From the NCBI GenBank assembly GCA_965243145.1, contig CBDEUB010000002.1, forward strand, positions 1,922,001-1,986,000: a stretch of 64,000 nt of DNA, read 5' to 3'. Shown here one piece after another: positions 43,372 to 52,147 of the stretch. This DNA is from CBDBLK01 sp965243145 (GTDB taxonomy: Bacteria; Bdellovibrionota; Bacteriovoracia; Bacteriovoracales; Bacteriovoracaceae). The position numbers and the translations under genes are program-made. The notes beneath the pieces were generated by a model. The model saw nothing but the letters and a program-made list of their open reading frames with translations. It ran no database searches and was not told the DNA's origin. How positions within the stretch are numbered: position 1 is the first letter of the stretch; every line of letters begins with the position of its first letter.

Positions 43372-44476
43372 TGTCTTTGGCCACTTGTTCAACAGTTTTT
43401 TCCAAAAGTTCTGCCGGAGTGGCCTTGGCGTGTTGAAAGGCACACAAGTAATAATATTTGGCCAGAGAAGGGGATTCCAAAACGATCTTGAGGCATTTTG
43501 CCAAGTCTTTGGGGTCTTTTCTCGAAAGGCCAGCAATCACTCCCGAAAATGCATATTCCTTTTCACTTGAAAAGGTTTTTGAGGCCAACCAACGCATGGC
43601 CTGTTTGAGGCCATCAGTATTGTGTGACCCTAAAAGCATAAATCTTCCGTGATGTGATGTCACTATTTGGCCTCGGCCAAAACTGGATGGAGTGAGCGTC
43701 GTGCGAGAAGGATCAATTTTGAATTGCAGTTTGTGACAGGCCATTTGAAAAATCTGGTTGGCCAAGATGGCATTTCTTTGTTTGAAGTTAGATTTGGGAT
43801 TTATTTTGAGTTGGAAGAGGGGAACATCGTGTGCTTGGCAAAACGAGCGGGCCTGTGAAATGAGGCGAGGGCGTTTGAGGGCACTGATTAAGGGGACACC
43901 GGCGCGGGTGATGCCCAGTTTTTCTTCCAAAATATTTTTTAAACGGGGGCCTAAAATTTCAGTGTGATCGTGGGAAATTGAAGTGAGAGCGGTGAGGCCA
44001 GCATCGACTAAATTGACGGTATCCCGTCTTCCGCCCAATCCAACTTCGAGAATAAGTACCCGAGGTTTTTTCTCCAAGCTGATTTCTAGGAAGCAATAAA
44101 AGAGAAATTGGTAATAACTTAGCGGTTCGGCCAAGTGGGCGTTTTTTTCAAAATTTTGTAGTAAAGAGGATGCCTCGATGGGCCTGCCATTAAAGCGGAA
44201 TCTTTCAGTTGGAGATAAAATGTGAGGACTGGTAAAGAGTCCTACGGAAATTCCCTGTTTGCACAACAATTCTTCTAAGTAGAGGCAGGTTTCTCCCTTG
44301 CCGTTGGTGCCGGCAATGGTGACGATCAGAGGGGGGGGATATTTTTCTTTTAGGCCTTTGGCCATCGCTTGAATAAGGCCATGAGATCGGCCTTCGTCGT
44401 CACTGAAAAATTCAAAACCCACTTTTTCTTCAAGCCAGGAGTCGAGTTGGGGGTGAAATGGCCAAGAGTGTTCCAT
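43190..44476 (-). CDS. folC: folylpolyglutamate synthase / dihydrofolate synthase FolC
   Basis: FolC attaches glutamate to dihydropteroate and folates. The 428-residue Mur-ligase-family protein has the P-loop I-A-G-T-N-G-K-G-E-T, the S-P-H-I-L-S-P-T-E-R-F-R substrate loop, and L-E-V-G-L-G-G-R-R-D-T-V-N. ATG 44476 (M-E-H-S-W-P-F) leaves 13 nt after accD. The longer upstream ORF is accD sequence in another frame. The accD-folC order is widely conserved. Confidence 0.93.
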   Translation of the reverse strand: MEHSWPFHPQLDSWLEEKVGFEFFSDDEGRSHGLIQAMAKGLKEKYPPPLIVTIAGTNGKGETCLYLEELLCKQGISVGLFTSPHILSPTERFRFNGRPIEASSLLQNFEKNAHLAEPLSYYQFLFYCFLEISLEKKPRVLILEVGLGGRRDTVNLVDAGLTALTSISHDHTEILGPRLKNILEEKLGITRAGVPLISALKRPRLISQARSFCQAHDVPLFQLKINPKSNFKQRNAILANQIFQMACHKLQFKIDPSRTTLTPSSFGRGQIVTSHHGRFMLLGSHNTDGLKQAMRWLASKTFSSEKEYAFSGVIAGLSRKDPKDLAKCLKIVLESPSLAKYYYLCAFQHAKATPAELLEKTVEQVAKDIEKSKHISFCKNIPLALEKMERNRSKIYLVTGSYYFLGSFLRELYALNGPNLPASDSIHP

Positions 44477-44489
44477 GGGAACGGTGATA

Positions 44490-45341
44490 TTAGCGGCCAA
44501 ACATGGTGGTAAAAAAGGCGATTTCATCCTTGAGTTTGTGACGGTGGACGATGCGGTCAATAAATCCATGTTCTTCCAGAAACTCGCTTCGTTGAAATCC
44601 CTCGGGTAATTTTTGGCGAATGGATTGTTCTATAACACGAGGCCCAGCAAAACCAATGAGTGCTCCCGGCTCGGCCAAGTTGACATCTCCTAACATGGCG
44701 AAGGAGGCGGCCACTCCTCCCGTAGTTGGGTCGGTGAGGACGCTGATAAAAGGGATGCCGCTCTTTTTCAATTGTTGGCGCGCCAAAGAGGTTTTGGCCA
44801 TTTGCATGAGAGAAAGAATACCCTCCTGCATGCGCGCCCCTCCCGAACAGGAGACGACCACTGCTGGCCACTTGTTTTGATGGGCCAAATCCATGGTGAG
44901 GGCAATTTTTTCACCGCAAACGACCCCCATGGAGCCTCCCATAAAACTAAAATCCATGGCGGCAATGGCCACTTTGTGCCCTTGAATTGCACCTTGTCCG
45001 GCCAGAGTTCCGTCGTGTTGGCCAGTTTTGTTCAAGGCCTTGTCCAGGCGTTCCCGGTAAGATTTTTTATCGACAAAATTGAGAGGGTCAGTAGAGGCCA
45101 AGTTTTCCTCTAGCGGGTGGAAGCTCTTTTCATCTAAAAGGAGTTCAAGGCGTTCTGATGCATTAAGTCTAAAGTGGTAATGACAGTAGGGGCAAACGCT
45201 ATAGGATTCTTTTAAACGGTCGTTTTGGACGATTTCACCACATTTTGTGCATTTTGTCCATGATGCTGGAGGTGTGTTACTGGAGGGAACTTTTTTTGAA
45301 TTTTTGAGTTTTGGGCTTTCTACGGAATCAAACCAGTTCAT
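44490..45341 (-). CDS. accD: acetyl-CoA carboxylase carboxyltransferase subunit beta AccD
   Basis: AccD is the zinc-bearing beta subunit that moves the carboxyl group to acetyl-CoA at the start of fatty acid synthesis. The 283-residue protein has the zinc ribbon C31-x2-C34 and C50-x2-C53. Crotonase-like core motifs follow, such as M-D-F-S-F-M-G-G-S-M-G-V-V-C-G-E and S-G-G-A-R-M-Q-E-G. Length is normal. Confidence 0.96.
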   Translation of the reverse strand: MNWFDSVESPKLKNSKKVPSSNTPPASWTKCTKCGEIVQNDRLKESYSVCPYCHYHFRLNASERLELLLDEKSFHPLEENLASTDPLNFVDKKSYRERLDKALNKTGQHDGTLAGQGAIQGHKVAIAAMDFSFMGGSMGVVCGEKIALTMDLAHQNKWPAVVVSCSGGARMQEGILSLMQMAKTSLARQQLKKSGIPFISVLTDPTTGGVAASFAMLGDVNLAEPGALIGFAGPRVIEQSIRQKLPEGFQRSEFLEEHGFIDRIVHRHKLKDEIAFFTTMFGR

Positions 45342-45432
45342 TTTAGTACCTGTGGATGTTCTGCGCGTACTTCATCCAAGTGCAGATTGGTGGATATTGG
45401 CATAAATGGCCCGGTTCATCTAGTGGATAATG

Positions 45433-46197
45433 TCAGAAAATAAAGCTGACATCGTCATCGGCCAAAAGGCCAAAGCGATCATTGTCCATTGCATCAATTT
45501 CGGTGCTAATATCGGCCTGGTAAGTAGGTTTCATGTGGCCGAGGAAGATGGGAACTTCGGGGGGCATTTTTTCAAGTTCGGCCAAAATACTGTTCGGGGT
45601 GTGGTGATAGCTCTTCTCGGCAACTTTGGCCAGACGATTGGGGAAACTGACTTCGGTAAAAATGGCCTTGAGGTTTTTTCGCTTTTTGGCCTCTTTCCAA
45701 ATATCTTCGGTAGGGCCTGTGTCCTGGGTAAAAACCACGCAACTCTTTTCCTTTTCCACAATGAATCCATGTCCTCCCGCCGGATGGTTCACCGGAATAA
45801 AAGTAACTTGGTATTTGCCAACGGTGATGGTGTCGTAACTGGGAACAATATGGAAGCGCAAAGTGGGATTTTGGGGGTTGGGAAGTTTGGTAAAATCAGG
45901 CCAAATTTCGTCATTGAGAAGGTGGGTGAGGATATTATCTTTCACTATTTGTGAGGTATAGACTTCAAAAGGGCGGTCTCGCAGTTCAAAACAATTGTCC
46001 GCCATAAAGGCCAGGTCGGAAATGTGGTCGAGGTGTGAATGGGAAATGAGGACATAGTTAATGAGATTTTGTTCACTAATTTGCAATCCCGATGCCACGG
46101 AGCCGGCATCTATGAGCAGTTTGTTATCAATTAAATAACTCGTATTTTGATAGGCCAGAGCAACACCACCATGCCCACCAATAATTCTCACGCGCAT
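45433..46197 (-). CDS. metallo-beta-lactamase-fold hydrolase, class II cyclic-nucleotide phosphodiesterase-like
   Basis: The 254-residue protein has the metal motif H-S-H-L-D-H (H53, H55, D57, H58). It also has the wording typical of class II cAMP phosphodiesterases: L-I-S-H-S-H-L-D-H-I-S-D-L, F-T-Q-D-T-G-P, T-E-V-S-F-P-N-R and F-L-G-H-M-K-P. This supports hydrolysis of a cyclic nucleotide, but other MBL phosphodiesterases share the fold. No export signal is seen. It stands alone on the - strand, divergent from the STAS gene with a 193-nt regulatory-looking gap. Confidence 0.75.
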   Translation of the reverse strand: MRVRIIGGHGGVALAYQNTSYLIDNKLLIDAGSVASGLQISEQNLINYVLISHSHLDHISDLAFMADNCFELRDRPFEVYTSQIVKDNILTHLLNDEIWPDFTKLPNPQNPTLRFHIVPSYDTITVGKYQVTFIPVNHPAGGHGFIVEKEKSCVVFTQDTGPTEDIWKEAKKRKNLKAIFTEVSFPNRLAKVAEKSYHHTPNSILAELEKMPPEVPIFLGHMKPTYQADISTEIDAMDNDRFGLLADDDVSFIF

Positions 46198-46279
46198 AGG
46201 AACCTCCAGGGTATAGACTTATTCTAATGTAATTTTGATGAAACTTCATTTGAGAAAAATATTATTTATAGAATTTGTG

Positions 46280-46340
46280 ATGGTGTACTTTAGGGGAAGT
46301 TCGTTCCCATTGGCCTTCGGTGTCGATGACATGGTGTACT
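46280..46340 (+). promoter_or_regulatory. paired direct repeats with central hairpin upstream of the STAS gene
   Basis: ATGGTGTACT occurs at 46280-46289 and again at 46331-46340, 51 bp apart. Between them GGGAA and TTCCC (46294-46298 / 46304-46308) form a perfect 5-bp stem with a 5-nt loop. The arrangement suggests an operator for the STAS gene or the divergent phosphodiesterase gene. This is inference from spacing alone. Confidence 0.4.
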
Positions 46341-46390
46341 ATATTAGAGAAAATTTATATTTGTAGGTTGAAAAAGATTGGAAGGCCCAG

Positions 46391-46756
46391 ATGAAGGCGC
46401 GAACGAGAACGGATGCTTACGGAAATATTACAATTTACATGGAGGGTGGACTGGATTACCAAAATAATTTGTTTTTAAAAGACAGATTGGAAAAAATTGC
46501 CTCTGAAAACCCTTTTGCAACAATTATTCTCGACCTCTACCGCCTGGATTTTGTCGGCAGTTCGGGAATTGGCCTTTTTGTCGAGACTATTAAGAACATC
46601 AATAAAGAGCGCAACCAAATTCGTGTGAGCAACGCCAAAAACGAGTTTGTCAAAGTTTTTAAGTTATTTGGACTCAATATGGACGATATTTTGATTGATG
46701 AACTTGAATCGGAAAAAATGAAACTTTCTGAAAAGTCGGCGAATTTTTCTAAGTAA
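46391..46756 (+). CDS. STAS-domain anti-sigma factor antagonist-like protein
   Basis: The 121-residue protein is a single STAS domain of the SpoIIAA/RsbV type with the phosphorylation-site block L-D-F-V-G-S-S-G-I-G (S57/S58). Such proteins are switched by serine kinases and control an alternative sigma factor or other partner. No kinase, phosphatase or sigma gene adjoins it. The ATG at 46391 has a GGAAGG ribosome-binding site. Strand and spacing (74 nt) allow cotranscription with the next gene. Confidence 0.88.
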   Translation: MKARTRTDAYGNITIYMEGGLDYQNNLFLKDRLEKIASENPFATIILDLYRLDFVGSSGIGLFVETIKNINKERNQIRVSNAKNEFVKVFKLFGLNMDDILIDELESEKMKLSEKSANFSK

Positions 46757-46830
46757 TATAATTAAATTTAATTTATAAAAAACTATTAGAGTTCCGAAGT
46801 GGTAGCAGGGAATGGTGGAAGGGGCCAGTC

Positions 46831-48669
46831 ATGAAAGCGATCACTTTAGGGAAGTTAAGATTTTTTAGGGTTATTTTTCTCTGCTTAAATTTATTTTATG
46901 TTGAGGCGGTTTTATCACCCCTTGCCGCTGAAGAAAATAGTACCAGTGACGCCGGAAAATTTCACGAAGTTCATTTGGAAAATCTCGAAAGGCAACGGGA
47001 AGTCGACAGTGTTCCCCAGGGAGATGTCAGCGATGGCAAGGAAACGGGCGGGTTGCTCAAGTCAAGCATTGTGTTGTTTGCCGTCACTTTTGCAGGGATA
47101 ACTATCGCTAAGAGTTGCTTAAAAAAGGCCAGTTCGGTCACTTTTTTGGCGGCCGCCATAACTTATATCACTGCCGAAATTGCTTTCTTTACCGAATTTT
47201 ATCAAGACGGGAAAAAGGGACTTCGCAATTATCAGGAAAATAAATACGACAAAAGGCAAGTTGGCGCTTTGGATGAGGCCTCGAAGAGGGCCAAAAAGGC
47301 AGCGGACATCGCTTTGGCCAAGTCGATTATTCAGGCCACCGCCGCAGCGGGATTTCTGGTCGCCAGCGTTTTGGCCATTACCGAGGCGGCCATAGATTTT
47401 CCCAAGTTTACCGGAGATTGTTTTTCCACTGGCATTTTCCCGGAAACTCCGGCCAGGCGTTTGGTGCAGTCTTGGTTAAATTTTTTAATCCCCGATGCCA
47501 AGGCCGGAGTTAAGATTGGAACAATTGGGCCAATGTTGGCCGGTATTGGCGTAGGTGCTGCCGCGGCGGCGGCGATTACCTCATCCATGTCTGGTGCTCT
47601 GGGTTCAAGTTTTGCCGGCGCTATGGGAAGTGGTTATACCCGGGGTGCCGTGTTTGGAGTTTTTGCTGGGTTTGCCACCTGGTCGGCGACAGAGGCGGGG
47701 ATTGCCTCTAATAAACTCAGAAAAAATGAAAGGGAGTACAAGAGGCTTTCTCAAGAGGCGGGCCGGTTAAAGAAAAAGCGTCAATTGGTAGTTGTCGAAG
47801 AACAAGAAACTACGGCCAAACAAAGGCAATCGGTGAGAAATTCTTCCCAGGGTTTGGGTAACAAAGAACAGTCGTCATACGATGTTTGTTTGGAAGGCCA
47901 GAGCATTGGTGAAGATGCCAAGACGGATAAAGATTGTTCCTGTCGCACGACTAATACCTGTACTAAGGTACAGCTTCCCAGTCTTGTGCAAGATGCGCCC
48001 AATTTACCAGGGGGAGATACGCTGGCCAATGCGGCCAGTGCTTTTTCTAATTCGGCCAATGCAGTCTTTTCAGGTGACCTTCAAAAGGCACAGTTAGAGG
48101 GCCAAAATGCCCAGCGTTTGGCCACCAGATTAAAAACTTACAAGTCGGATTATGTCGATTTGGCCAACAAAAAAATTGCTGCTTCAGGAGGAAAACCCAT
48201 GGACAATTGGGACGAATTGGAAAAGAAGACGGAAAAATTTTTGACTGATAAAGTGAGTTCTGCTCTGGGGTCATTGTCGCGCGAAGATAGAAGTGCTCTG
48301 GCCGAATTGGCACCTGAATTGAAATCGGATAAGTCCATTCAGGAAGATATTGCTAAAAACAGTTCCGATCTCAAGCAGATTAATTCCCAGGCGGCCAATG
48401 CGGACTTGCTTGGCCTCAATATTGGTGGAGACAAAAATCCTATAAAAACAGGGTTTGAGTTTTTAGACGAAAGTGGAGATAAAAAGCGCCTTAGGGCCGT
48501 TGCTGGAAAATCTCATTCAAAAAAGGCGAAAGGAAAATTCTCTTCATCTGGTTTGAGAAAAGAGGATGGTATAGCTGGCCGAAATAAAGATTTGTTTAAG
48601 ATCGTGACCAAGCGCTATCACTCTTCCGCTTACTCATCTTTTTTCGATGAGGGAGAAACAATTCCTTGA
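46831..48669 (+). CDS. large membrane protein of unknown function (612 residues)
   Basis: I do not recognise this protein. It has an N-terminal signal-like segment (about 8-33) and a charged stretch. About five hydrophobic segments follow (roughly 77-97, 101-124, 164-187, 231-253, 270-290), with glycine/alanine-rich parts that recall conjugation or toxin-like membrane proteins. A basic coiled coil (about 290-325) and a long polar region (about 330-612) follow. A small cysteine cluster C-S-C-R-T-T-N-T-C is at about 371-379. Its G/C content is higher than that of the flagellar genes. The tail faces the next gene with a 4-nt gap. Confidence 0.75.
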   Translation: MKAITLGKLRFFRVIFLCLNLFYVEAVLSPLAAEENSTSDAGKFHEVHLENLERQREVDSVPQGDVSDGKETGGLLKSSIVLFAVTFAGITIAKSCLKKASSVTFLAAAITYITAEIAFFTEFYQDGKKGLRNYQENKYDKRQVGALDEASKRAKKAADIALAKSIIQATAAAGFLVASVLAITEAAIDFPKFTGDCFSTGIFPETPARRLVQSWLNFLIPDAKAGVKIGTIGPMLAGIGVGAAAAAAITSSMSGALGSSFAGAMGSGYTRGAVFGVFAGFATWSATEAGIASNKLRKNEREYKRLSQEAGRLKKKRQLVVVEEQETTAKQRQSVRNSSQGLGNKEQSSYDVCLEGQSIGEDAKTDKDCSCRTTNTCTKVQLPSLVQDAPNLPGGDTLANAASAFSNSANAVFSGDLQKAQLEGQNAQRLATRLKTYKSDYVDLANKKIAASGGKPMDNWDELEKKTEKFLTDKVSSALGSLSREDRSALAELAPELKSDKSIQEDIAKNSSDLKQINSQAANADLLGLNIGGDKNPIKTGFEFLDESGDKKRLRAVAGKSHSKKAKGKFSSSGLRKEDGIAGRNKDLFKIVTKRYHSSAYSSFFDEGETIP

Positions 48670-48673
48670 GGAA

Positions 48674-49432
48674 TTATTTGGCCTTCTTTTTGCCTTTGCG
48701 AAATTTGGCAAAAGCTAAACCGGCCACAACCACTCCGGCCACAATCCATATTAGGCCTCCCAAGGGGTCATTTCTCGATCCGGCCCGTCCTTGACCGCCA
48801 GAACCAATCCCGTAGTTTTTGCCTGAATCGGGAATAATTTGGGTATCTTGAATAATATCTTTACCTTGTTCATCTGCCGCCAAGCGATAGTTTGAGGTAT
48901 CCACTCCTTTTTGCCGGAAAACTCTTAGTGTGTTGATCACTTTATCAAAGATATTGCGGTAGCTGTCGTAGTGGTCTTTGGCCACTGATAAAGTTACGGC
49001 CACTCCAAGGTCTTCTTTAACAGTCGCCATATAGCGGGTGTAAAATCCCGGAACTTCGGATGCCAAATGCAAACTATCTATCCACCTGTGATCATTGACA
49101 TTGCTGACCTTGGCGTATTTGGGGTCGGAAATTTGGGTTTTCCCATCCGGCAGTGTAAAGGTCTTGGTTTTTTTCAAATAGGCCTGGTATTGCTCCAGAG
49201 AGTCTTGTTTGCCTCTTATTTTGGCGGCCAAAATGATGATTGCTTCCTTTTGGCGCTGTTTATTGGTCGATTGGCAAACCCATTCCGTGCCTTCCAGCGC
49301 ACATTCCCAGCCGGTAGGCAGTTCAAATTGGCAATATTGTGAAGTGAATGTTTTGGCCATGAGATGGGGAAAGAACAATCCACTACATAGGCCGAACCAA
49401 AAAAGAGTTGTTTTAAAAATTTTGGAATCCAT
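48674..49432 (-). CDS. exported protein with C-terminal membrane anchor, unknown function
   Basis: The 252-residue protein starts at ATG 49432 (GTGAGG ribosome-binding site). It has a signal peptide (about 5-25, ending L-M-A), a soluble domain with three cysteines near its start, and a C-terminal glycine-rich linker followed by one membrane helix and a lysine-rich end (about 227-252). This looks like an inner-membrane-anchored periplasmic protein. I see no catalytic motif. It is tail to tail with the 612-residue protein gene. Confidence 0.72.
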   Translation of the reverse strand: MDSKIFKTTLFWFGLCSGLFFPHLMAKTFTSQYCQFELPTGWECALEGTEWVCQSTNKQRQKEAIIILAAKIRGKQDSLEQYQAYLKKTKTFTLPDGKTQISDPKYAKVSNVNDHRWIDSLHLASEVPGFYTRYMATVKEDLGVAVTLSVAKDHYDSYRNIFDKVINTLRVFRQKGVDTSNYRLAADEQGKDIIQDTQIIPDSGKNYGIGSGGQGRAGSRNDPLGGLIWIVAGVVVAGLAFAKFRKGKKKAK

Positions 49433-49525
49433 ATTGAACCTCACTTGTGTTAATATTAAATATCTTCTCAATTCTATTTTAGACAAAGCTAAAAATTTAA
49501 CAAGTAAGAAATTTGAACCTTTCTG

Positions 49526-50764
49526 CTACTTCGTTCGGGCAATAAAACCTTTTTGGATTCTCATTCTTTTAATTTTTCTAATTAGTTTTATAACGGCCTT
49601 ATTTCCGCTGCTTTTGTAGACAATACCTTCGGCGATTAAGACATTTTTACCAGAGTCGTCTGTTCCGTAGATGTCAAATCTCATACCTTTTTCTATATCG
49701 CTGGATAATCCTTTGTTAATCAGAACAAATTTTCCTCTGGCACTGACTTTGGTAATATTAGCTTCGATGCTGTATTCCTTAAACCGATTAATTTTTTGTT
49801 TGTCTCGCGTTTGCTTATTGTTTGACCAAACTAAATTGACACCGAATCGTGTTCCCTGATCGGTGCTTATCCCACGCATCGTTTGAGCAATTTCAAACCC
49901 CAGTTTCCAATTTTTTGCTGCATAATAGATTCCGGAACGAGGGGACAGGTATTCGCGATTGATACTGTTGTAAAGATTCGTATTCCCTGTGGCCTGGAGC
50001 GGTTTTTGGGTTGGGTCATCCGAGTAAGTGTCACCTTTTAAGCTAAAAATTCCTTCTACTCCCAGGGAGAAAATCCACTGGCGAAAAATCCAATCCGATG
50101 TCACCAAGTAAGGCATTTCACTGCTCAACCCATTGCCTGGTCTCCTAAACGCAATTTGGGAATTGAGGGTGTGCTTTTTGCTTCGCAAATAGCTTAAATC
50201 GAGTCCCAGGGAAAGTTCTGTCCCTCCATCACTTAAAACAATTTGGTCATTAGGGATTTCCGACGAGTTGTTATAATTGCTATTCTCTTCACCACTTTGG
50301 CGTATTTGGAGAGTGAGGGCGTAGATAAGATTTTTTTTATTGAAAGTGGAGTAGCGGCCTTTCAAATAATAGCTTTCCATTCCGGAATTGGTGACAGTAT
50401 TGACTTCATTTTCCCGCAGATTATTTGAACTGTTTTGACGGAAGCGCAATCCTCCTTCCCAAGAGAGATTGTCAGAGAGGGCGTAACGAAGCGAGGTTTG
50501 GCCTTGTAAACGAGAAAATTCTTCTCCTTCCTCTAGGGTTGAGGCCGTGCCATCATTTTCAAAATGCCCGCTAGTTTGAAAAAAATTTCCGTCAAATTCA
50601 ATTTCGTAATTGCCTGCGATTGGCCCCAGGGCCAAAGGGCGATAAAAAAGATTGTAAATGGGCCGTGCCGAAATATTGAAGGGCACAGAGAATACCAAGA
50701 TCAATAGAATGAAATTTTGGAGATAGAGAACGGGTTTTTTTGTATTGATTGAATTTATAGACAA
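49526..50764 (-). CDS. predicted outer-membrane beta-barrel protein with C-terminal small beta domain
   Basis: The protein (412 residues from TTG 50764, which has AGGAAG upstream) has a signal peptide ending I-S-A. About 300 residues of alternating hydrophobic/polar strands with aromatic ends follow (for example S-L-R-Y-A-L-S-D-N-L-S-W-E-G-G-L-R-F), typical of a barrel. The last 75 residues (K-V-S-A-R-G-K-F-V-L-I-N-K-G, then G-M-R-F-D-I-Y-G) resemble the small beta domain seen at the end of FlgT and CsgG-associated proteins. A start at TTG 50821 is possible but has no ribosome-binding site. Function is unknown. Confidence 0.72.
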   Translation of the reverse strand: MSINSINTKKPVLYLQNFILLILVFSVPFNISARPIYNLFYRPLALGPIAGNYEIEFDGNFFQTSGHFENDGTASTLEEGEEFSRLQGQTSLRYALSDNLSWEGGLRFRQNSSNNLRENEVNTVTNSGMESYYLKGRYSTFNKKNLIYALTLQIRQSGEENSNYNNSSEIPNDQIVLSDGGTELSLGLDLSYLRSKKHTLNSQIAFRRPGNGLSSEMPYLVTSDWIFRQWIFSLGVEGIFSLKGDTYSDDPTQKPLQATGNTNLYNSINREYLSPRSGIYYAAKNWKLGFEIAQTMRGISTDQGTRFGVNLVWSNNKQTRDKQKINRFKEYSIEANITKVSARGKFVLINKGLSSDIEKGMRFDIYGTDDSGKNVLIAEGIVYKSSGNKAVIKLIRKIKRMRIQKGFIARTK

Positions 50765-50854
50765 CAGCTTCCTGCTTAGGCCTTTAAGAATTAAGTTAAG
50801 GCCATCTTGGAAATTGAGCAAGGAGGTTAAATCGTCTCACCTTTATTGACTGTT

Positions 50855-52135
50855 TTAGTGAATTAAAGAGTAGCAGGCCCGTTTCCCCAGCGCTTCTTCA
50901 ATGCGAAGAAGTTGATTGTACTTCTCAATTCTTTCCGAGCGGCAGGTCGCCCCAGTCTTGATGTGTCCGGCCCCGGTGGCCACTGCTAAATCGGCAATGA
51001 AAGTATCGCCGGTTTCGCCAGAACGGTGGCTTATCATCGCCTTCATATTATTTTCAAATGCCAGTTTTAAAGTTTCAAAGGTTTCGGTGAGAGAACCCAC
51101 CTGATTGGCCTTGATCAAAATAGCGTTGGCCTGTTTTTGTCGAATACCTTGATGGAGAATATTTTTATTGGTGACGAAAAGGTCGTCACCCACCAAGAGT
51201 GTTTTATCGCCCAAAGTGGCGGTTAGCTGAACCCAGCCGGAAAAGTCGTCTTCGGCCAACCCGTCTTCAATGGAATAGATGGGGTACTGTGTGCACAAGT
51301 TGGAATAATATTCAATCATCTCTGCATGAGTATAAGTTTTTCCTTGCACAGAATATTGGCCTTGATGGTAAAATTCGCTGGAAGCGGCATCAATGGCCAG
51401 TTTGATTTCCCGCCCAGGTTTGTAATTGGCCTTCTCAATGGCCTCTATAATGCAGTCGAGAGCATTTTGGTGGGATTCAAAATCGGGAGCAAATCCCCCT
51501 TCATCTCCTACATTGGTGCTCTGTTTGGCCTGGGTAAGGATTTTTTTGAGGTGTTGGAAAATTTCTGCTCCCGCTCTGAGATTTTCGGCAAAACTTTTAT
51601 TGAGACAGGGTATAATCATAAATTCTTGAATATCGAGATTGTTGGAAGCGTGTTTTCCCCCGTTGATGATGTTCATCAATGGGGCCGGGAGAAGAGGTTT
51701 GCCCACGGGATTGGGCACTTTGAGGTCTTCAAACAGATATTGCCATACGGGTTTTCCCCGTTCTGAGGCGGCGGCCTTGCAGCTGGCGATAGAAATGGCC
51801 AAAATAGCGTTGGCACCGAGGCAGGACTTAGATTCTGTTCCGTCGAGTTCGATCATGTGAAGATCGAGTTCTTTTTGGTGGAAGATATTTTTTCCCAGGA
51901 GCGAAGGGCGCAGTTTTTGATTGACATTGCCTATTGCTTGCTGAACTTCTTTGCCTAAGAAGCGTGCGGGGTTGCCGTCTCGCAATTCTGTTGCTTCCCG
52001 TTTTCCCGTAGAGGCACCGCTGGGTGCAGATGCCCGTCCGCATTTGCCGGTTGAAGTCCAAACTTCGACTTCGATGGTGGGAAAACCTCGGGAATCCAGA
52101 ATTTGGCGGGCAAGGATATTTTTAATAGTTGCCAT
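50855..52135 (-). CDS. eno: enolase
   Basis: Enolase interconverts 2-phosphoglycerate and phosphoenolpyruvate. The 426-residue protein has the N-terminal A-R-Q-I-L-D-S-R-G-x-P-T-I-E-V block, the G-A-S-T-G-K-R-E-A loop, N-V-G-D-E-G-G-F-A-P, the S-I-E-D-G-L-A-E-D-D metal region, and the signature I-L-I-K-A-N-Q-V-G-S-L-T-E. S-H-R-S-G-E-T-G-D closes the active site. Length is usual. It precedes the beta-barrel gene and follows meaB. Confidence 0.97.
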   Translation of the reverse strand: MATIKNILARQILDSRGFPTIEVEVWTSTGKCGRASAPSGASTGKREATELRDGNPARFLGKEVQQAIGNVNQKLRPSLLGKNIFHQKELDLHMIELDGTESKSCLGANAILAISIASCKAAASERGKPVWQYLFEDLKVPNPVGKPLLPAPLMNIINGGKHASNNLDIQEFMIIPCLNKSFAENLRAGAEIFQHLKKILTQAKQSTNVGDEGGFAPDFESHQNALDCIIEAIEKANYKPGREIKLAIDAASSEFYHQGQYSVQGKTYTHAEMIEYYSNLCTQYPIYSIEDGLAEDDFSGWVQLTATLGDKTLLVGDDLFVTNKNILHQGIRQKQANAILIKANQVGSLTETFETLKLAFENNMKAMISHRSGETGDTFIADLAVATGAGHIKTGATCRSERIEKYNQLLRIEEALGKRACYSLIH

Positions 52136-52147
52136 GGGGAAAATCCT

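Noticed and set aside
49526..49624. Gap near 49,433-49,525 as a small + strand gene
   Set aside because: The + strand ORF here (49209-49619) runs antisense through two genes and shows only hydrophobic shadow sequence of the barrel protein end.
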